In this document: piece by piece, positions 1 to 9,701 of the stretch
Position numbering within the stretch: position 1 is the stretch's first letter
Layout: every line of letters begins with the position of its first letter
DNA from: JALOBO01 sp023228225
Lineage (GTDB): Bacteria > Bacillota > Clostridia > Christensenellales > UBA1242
Assembly: GCA_041663585.1 (NCBI GenBank)
Contig: JBAYMN010000001.1
Coordinates: 62,001 to 126,000 of the forward strand
DNA: 64,000 nt
Direction: 5' to 3'
The notes under the pieces: model-generated
Told to the model about the DNA's origin: nothing
The model's input: only the letters and a program-made list of their open reading frames with translations
Database searches by the model: none
Translations under genes and position numbers: made by a program

Positions 1-135
1 ATCGTTTCTGTTTCATGTTTAGACCAGTCATTTATGTTTATATAAACTCCTGTCCTAAACATTTCGCGAGCCTCTAAATTTATTAAATTTTGAAGTTAAA
101 ACCATTACTTTGTTTAACTTTATACTTAAAAATAT

Positions 136-220
136 GGGCAGGTTCCAGAGTGGCCAAATGGGGCGGACTGTAAATCCGTTGTCTACGACTTCGATGGTCC
201 GAATCCATCCCTGCCCACCA
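136..220 (+). tRNA. tRNA-Tyr (GTA)
   Basis: An 85-nt class II tRNA. The acceptor stem GGGCAGG (136-142) pairs with CCTGCCC just before A-CCA, and the CCA end (218-220) is encoded. The anticodon loop CTGTAAA gives anticodon GTA at 170-172. A long variable arm follows the anticodon stem, as expected for bacterial tRNA-Tyr. A terminator begins seven bases after the CCA. Confidence 0.95.
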
Positions 221-226
221 AAATTT

Positions 227-250
227 AAAAAGCTGTAAGGCTTTTTTTAT
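227..250 (+). terminator. Intrinsic terminator after tRNA-Tyr
   Basis: Stem AAAAAGC (227-233) pairs with GCTTTTT (240-246) around a TGTAAG loop and runs into further T residues. It closes the tRNA transcript. Confidence 0.7.
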
Positions 251-410
251 TTACAAAAATCAAATGTTCTTTTGTTTTTATTAATGTTGACTTTTATAAA
301 ACTTGCATGTAATAATATTAACGTTGAGTGAAAAGCAAAGCAATTTGCCAATTCGTAATCCCGTCCAGCACTTGGTGGTCCGTGGTGGGTCGTTTTTTTG
401 TTTTATATAA

Positions 411-443
411 ATACACAGAGCAGTATAAAACTGCTCTGTGTAT
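411..443. terminator. Strong hairpin, possible bidirectional terminator
   Basis: A perfect 14-bp stem (411-424 with 430-443) with a 5-nt loop lies 67 bp past the stop of the minus-strand lipoprotein gene. The + strand continues ATTTTTAAAC, a modest U tract; the minus-strand exit is not U rich. It probably ends the lipoprotein mRNA. The remaining bases between 250 and 509 show no convincing gene. Confidence 0.5.
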
Positions 444-509
444 ATTTTTAAACAAAATTTTATATGACTGTTACTAAAAAGCAAAATTTAGTAATAGTAT
501 TTAAAATAA

Positions 510-2663
510 TTAATTGTGTACTCGTGGGGCTCTTCCGTTTTGTACCGGAGCAAATATTGAACCTATCATAGAAGTATTTCTATTTACTACTCTGTTTGTA
601 GTTGTATTTTGATTTTGTGTGTTATTAATGCTACTGGTACGAGTGGCAGGATTGTTCGCTGAGGTTGTTGTAGGAGTTGTGCCATTATTAACTGCTGTAT
701 TATTAGTATTTACCGCTGTGTTATTTGCAACTCCACTTGTAACGGAAGTACCATTATAATTATTGTTTTGTGTATTATTTAAACCATTTGTGTTTGTATT
801 GGTTGTTCCGCTTGTAGTATTATCATTAGTTACGCTAGTTCCGGTTGTGCCATTAGTTACGCTAGTTCCGGTTGTGCCATTAGTTACGCTAGTTCCGGTT
901 GTATCAGCAGTTGTTGTATCGGTTGCATCGGTAGTGATTAGATTGTCATTTAAGATTGATTGTATTTGTGTTAATGCCAAATATGAAGTGTAGCAATTTG
1001 ACAATCTATTTTCTAATACATTTAAAACTCTTAAATATTTTGCATTTATTACGTCAACATTGCTATTAAAGTTGTCCATTAAACCGCTTACACCACTTAA
1101 ACTGCTTACTAAATTACTATTATCATTTTCAATTGATTTATTAATTGTTGATAGAGTAACAATATATTCTTTAATTGTAGCAAGTTCATTTGCTGATAAT
1201 GTTACATTTGCAGAATTAAGTTGACTTGTTATAGTTTTTAGATTTTGTGCAATCGAAATTATTTCCGATTTTAAACTATCAAGTTCTGAATTTGCAGTAA
1301 GCACATCATTATTCATTGTTGATAAACTTTCTATTCTTGTTAAATAGTTATCCACTAAACTAGTATAGCCACTTCTTGAAGTACGCATAGTCGAATTAGT
1401 TGTGCCACTGGTATTTGTCGTATTTGTTGTACCAGTTGTATTTGTTGTGGAACTTGTACGAGCATTATTTGTATTATTATTGTTACTTATACCTGATACA
1501 GCATTTTTTATACGACTAAACGGAGAATAATTTCCGCTTAATCCCGAGCCTCTTATATATCTATAAGTAGGATAGTAAGTGCTGTTTTGGTCTGAACTTT
1601 GATAAACAGAATTGTTAGGATTTAAAACACTATTGTTAGTTGTTGTTCTGTTAAGTATTGCATTATTTGCTGATGCAGAATTATTTACACTATTAGAGTT
1701 TAAGGCATTACTACTGGTATTATTAATATTTGCATTATTTACAGTTGTTCTAGCGCCACCACTTAATGTATTAGCGTTTGTATTATTAGTATTTATTGAA
1801 TTAGTTGTGTCAGTAGTTGTATTGTTATTTATAGAATTCATATTACTTCTGTAATCACGATACATTTGTTGACGCTGTGTGGCAGTATTAGGGCTTTGAA
1901 CTGCTGTGTTATTAAAATTGTCATTTGCCGTAATAGTGCTATTAACTGTGTTCACTGTTGGTATATTAGCATTATTAACATTTGTTGAAGATGTATTATT
2001 AGTATTTGCATTGGTAACTCCCGTTTGATTTGCAACATTTTGTGCAGTTACGCTGTCTGCTAAATAATATAGGGTTGGGTCATATGCTCTTGGATTTGCT
2101 GAATTTGTGTTACTTGTATAATTTGTGCTATCCATAGGTGTGCGAGTGTAAAATCTATTTCGGTATGTGCTTGGTCCGCCCATTCTATAATCGGTATATG
2201 GTGCCGAACTTACTGTATTATTATTTGTTGTATCTGTGTTTGTTGCAGTACTTGTAGCATTTGTATTATTTAAAGTACTTGTGTAAACTCTATCATTTGT
2301 GTTATTTGCTGTGCTAGATGTATTTATTCCGTTAGTGGTGCTTGTGTTTGGATAATCCACCGAGTATGAACCAGAATACGCTCTTCCACGATATAAATAT
2401 GGTGTGTTGTAAACATTTCCGCTTGTATTATTGGCGCTAGTGGAATTACCAACTGAACCTTGGTATGCTGTTGATAAACCGCTTATTCCAAGGTCGTTCT
2501 CGTCTACCGTATCCATATTACTTACGGAACTAATTGTGCGTTCTAAATTACTATTTAAAGAACGAATCATTGTTTGGCTTTCACTTGTATTCATCGTACA
2601 GCCGGTTGATACTGTGGCTAGTGCAATTATAGAAGTCAAAGCAACTGTTAATATTTTTTTCAT
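510..2663 (-). CDS. Asn/Thr/Ser-rich secreted lipoprotein
   Basis: A 717-residue protein with a lipoprotein signal peptide: Lys at 2-3, a hydrophobic core, and lipobox V-S-T-G-C with Cys22 as predicted lipidation site. Most of the mature chain is low-complexity Asn, Thr and Ser. Residues about 430-575 are different, free of N/T runs and helix prone, and may be the folded domain. A 9-residue unit GTSVTNGTT is repeated near residue 600. The start is fixed by AGGAGG at 2671-2676. The gene is divergent from spoVAC. I recognise no family; function unknown, location outer face of the membrane by inference. Confidence 0.8.
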   Translation of the reverse strand: MKKILTVALTSIIALATVSTGCTMNTSESQTMIRSLNSNLERTISSVSNMDTVDENDLGISGLSTAYQGSVGNSTSANNTSGNVYNTPYLYRGRAYSGSYSVDYPNTSTTNGINTSSTANNTNDRVYTSTLNNTNATSTATNTDTTNNNTVSSAPYTDYRMGGPSTYRNRFYTRTPMDSTNYTSNTNSANPRAYDPTLYYLADSVTAQNVANQTGVTNANTNNTSSTNVNNANIPTVNTVNSTITANDNFNNTAVQSPNTATQRQQMYRDYRSNMNSINNNTTTDTTNSINTNNTNANTLSGGARTTVNNANINNTSSNALNSNSVNNSASANNAILNRTTTNNSVLNPNNSVYQSSDQNSTYYPTYRYIRGSGLSGNYSPFSRIKNAVSGISNNNNTNNARTSSTTNTTGTTNTTNTSGTTNSTMRTSRSGYTSLVDNYLTRIESLSTMNNDVLTANSELDSLKSEIISIAQNLKTITSQLNSANVTLSANELATIKEYIVTLSTINKSIENDNSNLVSSLSGVSGLMDNFNSNVDVINAKYLRVLNVLENRLSNCYTSYLALTQIQSILNDNLITTDATDTTTADTTGTSVTNGTTGTSVTNGTTGTSVTNDNTTSGTTNTNTNGLNNTQNNNYNGTSVTSGVANNTAVNTNNTAVNNGTTPTTTSANNPATRTSSINNTQNQNTTTNRVVNRNTSMIGSIFAPVQNGRAPRVHN
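824..904. repeat. Three tandem 27-bp repeats inside the lipoprotein gene
   Basis: Units at 824-850, 851-877 and 878-904 are identical except for the last base of the third. Each encodes nine residues (GTSVTNGTT type). The unit length is a multiple of three, so copy number changes would keep the frame. Confidence 0.9.
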
Positions 2664-2769
2664 TATAAACCTCCTGTTTAATTCGTTTTTATTTTCTGTA
2701 ATTTTACAAAATTTATTTATAATTTTCTAAAATTCGTACAAATTATTAGTGCGGAGGTTAAATTTATTT

Positions 2770-3222
2770 ATGAATATTGAAGATAGAAATACTAAATACA
2801 ATAATTATGTTGCAAGAATTTCGCCTAGAACTAGCCTTTTTTCTTCTATTATAAAAGCCTTTATTGTAGGTGGTCTTATTTGTTGTATAGGTCAGGCAAT
2901 TTCCGATTTATTAATGTTAATTCCTGATATGACTATTGAATTAGCATCAAGTTGGACTTCAATATCACTTATATTTTTGGCATCGCTATTAACCGGGTTA
3001 GGAATATATGAAAAAATTGGTAAATTTGCGGGTGCAGGTTCTATCGTGCCTATTACGGGGTTTTCTAATTCAATTACTAGTCCCGCTATTGAATTTAAGC
3101 AAGAAGGCGTAATACTAGGTATGAGTGCGAAAATGTTTGTGGTTGCCGGTCCCGTGCTGGTAAATGGAATTACTGCTTCTGTTATCATTGGTATTATATA
3201 TTGGCTAACAATTGTACTCTAA
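2770..3222 (+). CDS. spoVAC: Stage V sporulation protein AC
   Basis: A 150-residue integral membrane protein of the SpoVA complex, which moves Ca-dipicolinate across the inner forespore membrane. Several hydrophobic segments are visible (near residues 30-50, 65-85 and 125-145), with conserved Gly-rich stretches such as GLGIYEKIG and the FAGAGSIVPITGF block also found in SpoVAE. ATG 2770 is chosen because the GGAGG at about 2752-2756 precedes it; an in-frame GTG at 2749 lies upstream of that site. spoVAD starts 12 bp after the stop. Confidence 0.95.
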   Translation: MNIEDRNTKYNNYVARISPRTSLFSSIIKAFIVGGLICCIGQAISDLLMLIPDMTIELASSWTSISLIFLASLLTGLGIYEKIGKFAGAGSIVPITGFSNSITSPAIEFKQEGVILGMSAKMFVVAGPVLVNGITASVIIGIIYWLTIVL

Positions 3223-3234
3223 ATGGAGTTTTTA

Positions 3235-4275
3235 ATGGAAAATAAATTACAAAATAAAATAGCAAATAAACAAAAAAGCAAACCTAATTCAATGTTGTTT
3301 AAATCTCCACCACATATAATTGGGCGCTATGTTATTGTTGGCACAAAAGAAACAGAAGGCCCTTTTAAAGAATATTTTAAGCACAGCATTATAGAAAAAG
3401 AATTTATAAAATTAACATATGAAAAGGCAGAGTGTAAAATTTTGGAAGAGGCGATTTTTAATGCAATCCATAATTCAAATTTAACTTTAAGCGATATTGA
3501 TGTGTTACTTTCAGGTGATTTATTAAATCAAATTACAAGTTCTAGTTTTGCGGCACGCAAATTTGATACAAGTTTTGTTGGCTTATACGGAGCATGTTCT
3601 ACCATGGCGGAAAGTTTAGCAATAGGCGCATGCTTAATTGATGGTGGTTATTTTAAACGCGTTGCTTGCTCTACAAGTAGTCATTTTGCGACAGCAGAAA
3701 GACAGTACAGAGCGCCATTGGAACTTGGCACACCACGCACGCCATCTTCGCAATGGACCGTAACCGCAACTGCCTGCTCAGTTCTTTCTAATAGTGGAAA
3801 TGGGCCTATAATTACATCAGCAACTTTTGGAAAAGTTACCGACTTTGGTATTTCGGACGCTAATAATATGGGGGCAGCGATGGCACCCGCTGCATTAACA
3901 ACGCTCGTTGCACATTTTTTAAACACTCACACAAAACCAGAGGACTATGACCTTATTATGACAGGTGATCTAGGAAAACTCGGTTCAGATATTTTTGTGG
4001 ATTTAATGGAACAAGAAGGCTATAAACTTGGACAAAATTATACTGATGGTGGACATATAATGTTTAGTATTAATCAAAAAACAAATCAAGGTGGCTCAGG
4101 CTGTGGTTGTGGTGCCTCATTATTAAATTCTTATGTGTTAGATAAAATTGAAAATGGTACGTATAAAAAAGTACTATTTATAGCAACGGGTGCATTACTT
4201 AATTCGCTTACAAGTCAGCAAGGCGAAACTATACCATGTATAGCACATTCATTGGTCATAGAAAAAGGAGATTGA
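3235..4275 (+). CDS. spoVAD: Stage V sporulation protein AD
   Basis: A 346-residue thiolase-fold protein, close to the usual family length of about 340. SpoVAD binds dipicolinic acid and works with SpoVAC and SpoVAE in spore DPA uptake. The stretch GACSTMAESLAIGA resembles the thiolase active-site strand and helix. No membrane segment is seen. Start: ATG 3223 touches the spoVAC stop, but TGGAG at 3224-3228 sits correctly for ATG 3235, so that is preferred. The order AC-AD-AE is the minimal clostridial spoVA set. Confidence 0.96.
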   Translation: MENKLQNKIANKQKSKPNSMLFKSPPHIIGRYVIVGTKETEGPFKEYFKHSIIEKEFIKLTYEKAECKILEEAIFNAIHNSNLTLSDIDVLLSGDLLNQITSSSFAARKFDTSFVGLYGACSTMAESLAIGACLIDGGYFKRVACSTSSHFATAERQYRAPLELGTPRTPSSQWTVTATACSVLSNSGNGPIITSATFGKVTDFGISDANNMGAAMAPAALTTLVAHFLNTHTKPEDYDLIMTGDLGKLGSDIFVDLMEQEGYKLGQNYTDGGHIMFSINQKTNQGGSGCGCGASLLNSYVLDKIENGTYKKVLFIATGALLNSLTSQQGETIPCIAHSLVIEKGD

Positions 4276-4276
4276 C

Positions 4277-4639
4277 ATGCTGTTAACATATTTGCAAGTT
4301 TTTTTAGTGGGTGGGCTTATTTGCGGATTATCCGAAATTTTAATAGTTAGAACAAAACTTATGCCAGCACGCATATTAGTAATTTTAGTTGTGCTAGGAG
4401 TAATTTTGCAAGGAGCAGGCATTTATGAACCTATATATAAATTTGGCAAAGCCGGTGCCACTGTACCTCTTATTGGTTTTGGACGGGCACTTGCTAAGGG
4501 CGCTATTGAAGGAGTAAACCAAAAAGGCCTAATAGGTGCTATTACGGGGGGATTAACCGCAACAGCGGCGGGTATAACTGCCGCTATTGTATTTGCTTAT
4601 ATTATGGCTATGATTTTTAATCATCATTACAAAAAATAA
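4277..4639 (+). CDS. spoVAE: Stage V sporulation protein AE
   Basis: A 120-residue membrane protein, about the length of SpoVAE(b), with hydrophobic segments near residues 3-22, 30-48 and 88-112. The block KFGKAGATVPLIGFG matches the motif in SpoVAC, showing the two are related. AAGGAG precedes ATG 4277, one base after the spoVAD stop, so the three genes form one operon. No clear terminator follows. Confidence 0.94.
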   Translation: MLLTYLQVFLVGGLICGLSEILIVRTKLMPARILVILVVLGVILQGAGIYEPIYKFGKAGATVPLIGFGRALAKGAIEGVNQKGLIGAITGGLTATAAGITAAIVFAYIMAMIFNHHYKK

Positions 4640-4673
4640 GGTTTTTTATTTAGTCAAATCATATATATAATAT

Positions 4674-5342
4674 ATGTATGTATCTTATAATGGTTGTTTA
4701 ATAAAAAATCATCACAGAATTAAAATTTTAAAACACACAAAAAAAGCGTTCTCAATATTGTTTGCATTAATTTTATTATGCTGTTTAGTAATGATTTACA
4801 TACAAAATGTTATTAATGAAAAACTTATTGTATACTCAGAATTTAAAATTAATAATTTGGTGGAAAAAGAAATTGATTTTGTTGCATTTGAAATTATAAA
4901 CGAAAATAATGCTACTTATGATAATTTAGTGGTTATTTCTAAAACTGATGAGGGCGAGATCAATTTTGTAGAAGTTAATATGGTAAAAATTAATATGCTG
5001 GCACAAGAAATATGCGAACATTCAGTAATTAAAATAAATAGCGTTGGTTCTATCGGTTTAGGTGTTCCTATTGGTGCGTTTAGTGGTATTAGTGTGTTAA
5101 AAAATGTAGGGCCGGATATCAATTTGCATACTGAAATTGTTGGTGCTGTAAATTACGATATTGAAACAGAATTTAAAGTAGAAAATATAGGTTATACAAA
5201 TCATAAAGTGTATATTAATGTGGAAGCGTTTGTTCGTGTTAGCCTTGTACTTAGCGCTATTAAATTACCAATAAACATAAAGTTTTTATTGTGCGAAAGT
5301 ATTATAATGGGAAGAATTCCACAATATTACTCTGAAAGTTAA
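4674..5342 (+). CDS. yunB: Sporulation protein YunB family
   Basis: A 222-residue protein with one N-terminal membrane segment (about residues 25-45) and a soluble remainder. The stretches GVPIGAFSGISVL, then GP, and NHKVYINVEAFVRV match the YunB pattern (short-loop Gly-Pro block followed by a beta-rich region). YunB is a sigma-E-controlled protein needed for spore formation in Bacillus subtilis. The start is uncertain: ATG 4674 has no good Shine-Dalgarno, and AT-rich promoter-like sequence overlaps it. It lies 34 bp after spoVAE. Confidence 0.75.
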   Translation: MYVSYNGCLIKNHHRIKILKHTKKAFSILFALILLCCLVMIYIQNVINEKLIVYSEFKINNLVEKEIDFVAFEIINENNATYDNLVVISKTDEGEINFVEVNMVKINMLAQEICEHSVIKINSVGSIGLGVPIGAFSGISVLKNVGPDINLHTEIVGAVNYDIETEFKVENIGYTNHKVYINVEAFVRVSLVLSAIKLPINIKFLLCESIIMGRIPQYYSES

Positions 5343-5397
5343 ACATTAAATACTGTTTAAATAATATGCTAATGTCCATACTCTTTTAGGGGAAATA

Positions 5398-8250
5398 ATG
5401 TACATTTGCATATTTTTATTTATAGTTGTTTTGTTTATGTTTTTTATACTAAAACATAATTTAAGTGCATGTAAAAATTTATGCAAAATCATTGAAGAAA
5501 GTTTGTGCAATAAACATAGTACTCAAAGTGTTATTGATAATAAGGTTATTTTGCCTTTTAAATTTTCGACATATTTTTTATTGAAATTTATAAAAAAAAC
5601 AGCACAAAATTTAAAAACTAATGATAAATATTATAAACATATTTTTGTGCAAAATATAAAAAATATTTTAATTGCTACCTATAAAATAAATACGAAAAAA
5701 ATTTACTATATTGCACACTACATGGGCGTACCTGTTATTCTTTTAAACTTTATTAATAATATAGAAAATAGTGAATTCAGTATAGAAGAATTAAGATGTA
5801 TTAACGATATGTTTGCATATTATAATTTATTTACCTTATACACAGTTTTAAAATCTAAAAACATTTTTTCTGGGGTATTAAATTACAAAGTAGAACAGTG
5901 CATTAATGCTATAATTAAATTTGCAGTTGGACAAAAATTAGTTTTTTATAAAAAATATTTAAAACCGACAACCAAATTAAGTTTTGACTACTTATTTAAA
6001 ATAACAAATCAAAAAGCAACGCTTTTAATTAGTAATAATTTTAATGCATTTTTTGATTACTGCGGGTGTAATTTTTTTACATTTAAAGGAAAGCATTTCT
6101 GCGAAAGTAATTTAAAAAAAAGTTCATTAAATATAAGTATTAATGGTGAACAAATTTTGCAAAATTCTTTATTTTTAGGTGGACAAAATCTCTGCACTTT
6201 TTTTAAAAAACACACAGATTTTATTACATTTATAAGCATCTGTTCACCACCAAATTTTGATGGATTATTATGCAAAGTTTTTACAGAATGTAAGTCTAGT
6301 ATAAACACTAATTTTGTAGTTACTAGCGAGTGGAATTTGCCACAACACTTGAAGAAATATTCTGTTATACGCAAAAACAACAAACACGCACTAGTTATTA
6401 AAGATATTGACAGTTTTACTGAGTATAAGGTTATGTCATTGTGCGAAAAATATAGTGTGTATTTTGATAGTGAGTTAGGCACTTTTCAAAACGTTAATGG
6501 CAGTTTAAAAATTGGCAAAAATTTAGAAATCTATTTTACTTTAAAAGTGCAAAATAATAGTTCTTTTGTAAATTTATCTATACTAGAATTAGAATATTGT
6601 TTTACAAGTTCAAATGCTTACTATTACGAATTTTTAGCACAAAACCGAAACAAATTTACGGATGTTTATATAAATAATTTCGCATATAAACTACTGAATA
6701 ATTACACTGATTTTAGTACACACAGTTTAATTAAATATGGCAAGTTAAAGTTACAAATTCTTGATGATTGTGATATTAATTATAAACTGCCGATTGTAAA
6801 ATGTGAAGTGCTTAATACAACTGATTTAATTGTTTTTAATAAAAATTTAAATGAATTACTGTTCTTTAATAGTTTAGGCATTTATTATAACTTAGTTGTG
6901 CTTTATAATAATGAGAATTTAAAAAAATATTTTTCTCTTTTAACTCGATTAAAACCGCAAAAATATGTTATTAAACCAAAAATAATTTGTATAAGTTTTG
7001 CTAAGCAAAAATATATAGGCTCAATTAATCTATTGGATATAAATAATGCAGTACCAATTTACAAAAGTAATAAAAATTTATTTAATGGTCTTAAAATTGT
7101 TGGTAATGTTGAATATACAATAAATGAATATTTAGACATTATTAAAAATATAAAATATTATTCCGCATACATTAAAAACTCACATAATGCTGAAACAAAT
7201 TGTGAAGTTAGTTTTTATGAAAACATAGAGCAAGAATTTAATATTTGTACCAAATTTTATAAAGAAAAAAAGAATAACCGTTTTTTGTTTTATGATTTTA
7301 CCGAAAATGTGTTATATTGCATAACTTCTAGTAAAAAGTTTGTAGATAATTCTCAAAAAACATGCCCAGAAATTGCACTTAAAGCAATTTTTACATTGCC
7401 GGCACAAAGTACTGTTAATATTATTTTTACAACGGAAAGGTTGGCTGGTTTTTTTGAACTTTATAAATTTAAGAATTTGTTAATAGAAACAGACATTTCA
7501 AAAAATTTAAATTTGCCTGTTATTTTGAATTGTAATAACAAAAATTTATGTTTACTAATTAACAGTATGCTTTTTGAAAATGCACAAAAAATTTGTGCAA
7601 AAAGTTTTTTTTCACACGAGTATTTAAAAAATTACTTTAATGTTTTAAAATTTTTCACTTTTAATAAATGCAGAGAATTAGAAGAAATTTTTATTTTTTA
7701 TATGCAAAAATTGAATACGCAAAGTGAGTATTTAAACGAGTTTTTAGAAACCTTACTAATATATTGTATTAATAGTGGAGATAATGAGTTTAATAGCCTT
7801 GTAAAAGATTTTTGCTGTAATAATGCTAATGCTAGTAATTTATATTTGGTAAAATTATGTAATATTGCGTTTTACGGGTCTGTGGCAAGTACAAGTGTTG
7901 TTCATAATTTGGACACTCGCTTTAAAAGCACGAATTTAGAAAACACTATTAAAAAAATTTACGGACTATCCGTTAATTTTTCACTTTCTGTAAGTGAGTG
8001 TTTTCAAATTTATGAATATTTTTTGGAGTGTGTTTTTGGAATTAAAGTTTTGCACGGTAAAGCATATTTAACTATGCCACAATTAAATATGAATGCTCAA
8101 TTAAAACTGGAAATTAACGGAAATAAATTGTCAATAAATTACATTAAAAAACAGTTTAATACCGCTTGCAGACTTATATCAGGTGGGGTTGAATATTCAA
8201 TTAATAATTTACCTATTACCGCATTTAAAGACATTGATTTTATTCTATAA
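5398..8250 (+). CDS. Large membrane-anchored protein, possibly a degenerate NdvB/GH94-like protein
   Basis: A 950-residue protein with a single N-terminal membrane segment (residues 2-18), then a very Asn/Lys/Phe/Ile-rich sequence. I do not recognise it securely. Three places recall cyclic glucan synthase/GH94-type proteins: SIEELRCINDMF near residue 145 resembles their LTIAELWALP helix; a beta-rich middle; and a C-terminus with GIKVLHGKAYLTMP, similar to the last GH94 domain. The catalytic GDWNDG-type motif is not seen, so if homologous it is probably inactive. AGGGGA precedes ATG 5398. Confidence 0.6.
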   Translation: MYICIFLFIVVLFMFFILKHNLSACKNLCKIIEESLCNKHSTQSVIDNKVILPFKFSTYFLLKFIKKTAQNLKTNDKYYKHIFVQNIKNILIATYKINTKKIYYIAHYMGVPVILLNFINNIENSEFSIEELRCINDMFAYYNLFTLYTVLKSKNIFSGVLNYKVEQCINAIIKFAVGQKLVFYKKYLKPTTKLSFDYLFKITNQKATLLISNNFNAFFDYCGCNFFTFKGKHFCESNLKKSSLNISINGEQILQNSLFLGGQNLCTFFKKHTDFITFISICSPPNFDGLLCKVFTECKSSINTNFVVTSEWNLPQHLKKYSVIRKNNKHALVIKDIDSFTEYKVMSLCEKYSVYFDSELGTFQNVNGSLKIGKNLEIYFTLKVQNNSSFVNLSILELEYCFTSSNAYYYEFLAQNRNKFTDVYINNFAYKLLNNYTDFSTHSLIKYGKLKLQILDDCDINYKLPIVKCEVLNTTDLIVFNKNLNELLFFNSLGIYYNLVVLYNNENLKKYFSLLTRLKPQKYVIKPKIICISFAKQKYIGSINLLDINNAVPIYKSNKNLFNGLKIVGNVEYTINEYLDIIKNIKYYSAYIKNSHNAETNCEVSFYENIEQEFNICTKFYKEKKNNRFLFYDFTENVLYCITSSKKFVDNSQKTCPEIALKAIFTLPAQSTVNIIFTTERLAGFFELYKFKNLLIETDISKNLNLPVILNCNNKNLCLLINSMLFENAQKICAKSFFSHEYLKNYFNVLKFFTFNKCRELEEIFIFYMQKLNTQSEYLNEFLETLLIYCINSGDNEFNSLVKDFCCNNANASNLYLVKLCNIAFYGSVASTSVVHNLDTRFKSTNLENTIKKIYGLSVNFSLSVSECFQIYEYFLECVFGIKVLHGKAYLTMPQLNMNAQLKLEINGNKLSINYIKKQFNTACRLISGGVEYSINNLPITAFKDIDFIL

Positions 8251-8258
8251 AAAACAGT

Positions 8259-8288
8259 TTTACACTTTACTAATTTTTGTGTTATAAT
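8259..8288 (+). promoter_or_regulatory. Sigma-A-type promoter for rarA
   Basis: TTTACA (8259-8264), 18-bp spacer, TATAAT (8283-8288). It lies 51 bp before the rarA start. Confidence 0.65.
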
Positions 8289-8339
8289 CATATATAATTT
8301 TATTATTCAAATAATATGTGCTAATCTTTGAGGTGTGTA

Positions 8340-9614
8340 ATGCAAGATTTATTTTCGGAAGAAACAAAAAAACGTGCTCCGCTTGCCGAAAGAATGCGTC
8401 CACAATCTTTGGCTGATTTTGTTGGGCAAGAACATATAGTATCAAATAATTCTCTACTTGCCCGTGCAATTAAAATTGATGATGTGGGTAGTTGTATCTT
8501 TTATGGTCCGCCCGGAACGGGCAAAACTACACTTGCAGGTATCATTGCAAATTCTACAAAGGGTTATTTTGTAAAATTAAATGCCGTTACAAGCGGTGTT
8601 GCTGATGCAAAACAAGTAATTTTGGACGCCGAAAGCCGATTAAAACTATATGGACAGCGTACATATTTACTGCTAGATGAATGCCACAGGTGGAATAAAG
8701 CACAATCGGATTGTGTTTTAGAAGCAATTGAAAAAGGCACGATTATTTTTATTGGTTCTACTACTGAAAATCCTTATGTTTCTATGACAAACGCTATTGT
8801 ATCAAGATGCAGAGTGTTTGAATTTAAACCGCTTAAATCAATTGATATTTTAAAAGCAATTAATATCGCAATAAATTCGGAAAAAGGGCTAAAAAATATG
8901 CCACTTATTGTAACCGAAGAAGCAAAAATGCATTTTGCAACAATTTCTTGCGGGGATTTACGCACTGCTTTAAATGGATTGGAACTTGCCGTACTTACTA
9001 CTGCACTTAATGAGAAAGGCGAAATTTTAATAAATTTAAGCGTGGCGGAAGAATCTATACAAAGGCCTGCTTTAAGTATGGGCGATGATATGTATTATGA
9101 TGTTTTAAGTGCGTTTTGTAAAAGTATGCGAGGTAGTGATGCAAATGCCGCACTTTATTATGCGTTTCGTTTAATTAATGCAGGTTGTGACCCTAAAATT
9201 ATAGTTAGAAGAATGATTGCACACGCAAGTGAAGACATTGGTATGGCGGATTCTTATGCTATTACTATGGCAATAAATGCTATGCTAGCGTTAGAAAAAA
9301 TGGGACCGCCGGAAGCGTTTATTCCAATTTCTCACGCTATTATTTATATTTGCAACGCTCCAAAATCTAATTCGGTTGTAGTTGCTCTTAATGCGGTTAT
9401 GGAAGATGTAAATATGCATAAAGATGATGATATTCCGGCATATTTAAAAGTGGCACATTCTAATAATAGAGATGAAACAAAAAAATATAAATATCCGCAT
9501 AATTACGGCGGTTATGTAGAACAACAATACTTGCCCAATAGTCTAAAAAATAAGGAATATTATAAACCTAAAAATATAGGAAAAGATAAATCTTATATTC
9601 CACCTAATAAATAA
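8340..9614 (+). CDS. rarA: Replication-associated recombination protein RarA (AAA+ ATPase)
   Basis: A 424-residue clamp-loader-like ATPase that acts at stalled replication forks. Walker A GPPGTGKTT is near residue 55, Walker B LLLDECHR follows, and sensor IGSTTENP is present. The C-terminal part (MGDDMYYDVLSAFCKSMRG, then RRMIAHASEDIG) is the MgsA/RarA tetramerisation region. ATG 8340 is preferred because GAGGTG at 8330-8335 precedes it. It has its own promoter and sits alone between the large unknown gene and rubrerythrin. Confidence 0.95.
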   Translation: MQDLFSEETKKRAPLAERMRPQSLADFVGQEHIVSNNSLLARAIKIDDVGSCIFYGPPGTGKTTLAGIIANSTKGYFVKLNAVTSGVADAKQVILDAESRLKLYGQRTYLLLDECHRWNKAQSDCVLEAIEKGTIIFIGSTTENPYVSMTNAIVSRCRVFEFKPLKSIDILKAINIAINSEKGLKNMPLIVTEEAKMHFATISCGDLRTALNGLELAVLTTALNEKGEILINLSVAEESIQRPALSMGDDMYYDVLSAFCKSMRGSDANAALYYAFRLINAGCDPKIIVRRMIAHASEDIGMADSYAITMAINAMLALEKMGPPEAFIPISHAIIYICNAPKSNSVVVALNAVMEDVNMHKDDDIPAYLKVAHSNNRDETKKYKYPHNYGGYVEQQYLPNSLKNKEYYKPKNIGKDKSYIPPNK

Positions 9615-9701
9615 TATAATTTTGCTTAAAAAACGAACTTTATTTTTCAAAAAATGTAAAAATGGTAATGTAAACTAACATATATAAGGAGGGATAATTG
9701 A

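Noticed and set aside
1..62. Possible start of a minus-strand gene at the left edge (ATG at 62 with AGAGG upstream).
   Set aside because: Only about 20 codons are visible, and a second start in another frame is equally plausible; not enough to call.
281..484. Minus-strand ORF of 67 codons.
   Set aside because: It runs through the 14-bp hairpin at 411-443, has no ribosome binding site and has no recognisable protein features.
763..1854. Plus-strand Val/Leu-rich ORFs opposite the lipoprotein gene.
   Set aside because: They are the antisense of Asn/Thr codons; low complexity alone creates them.
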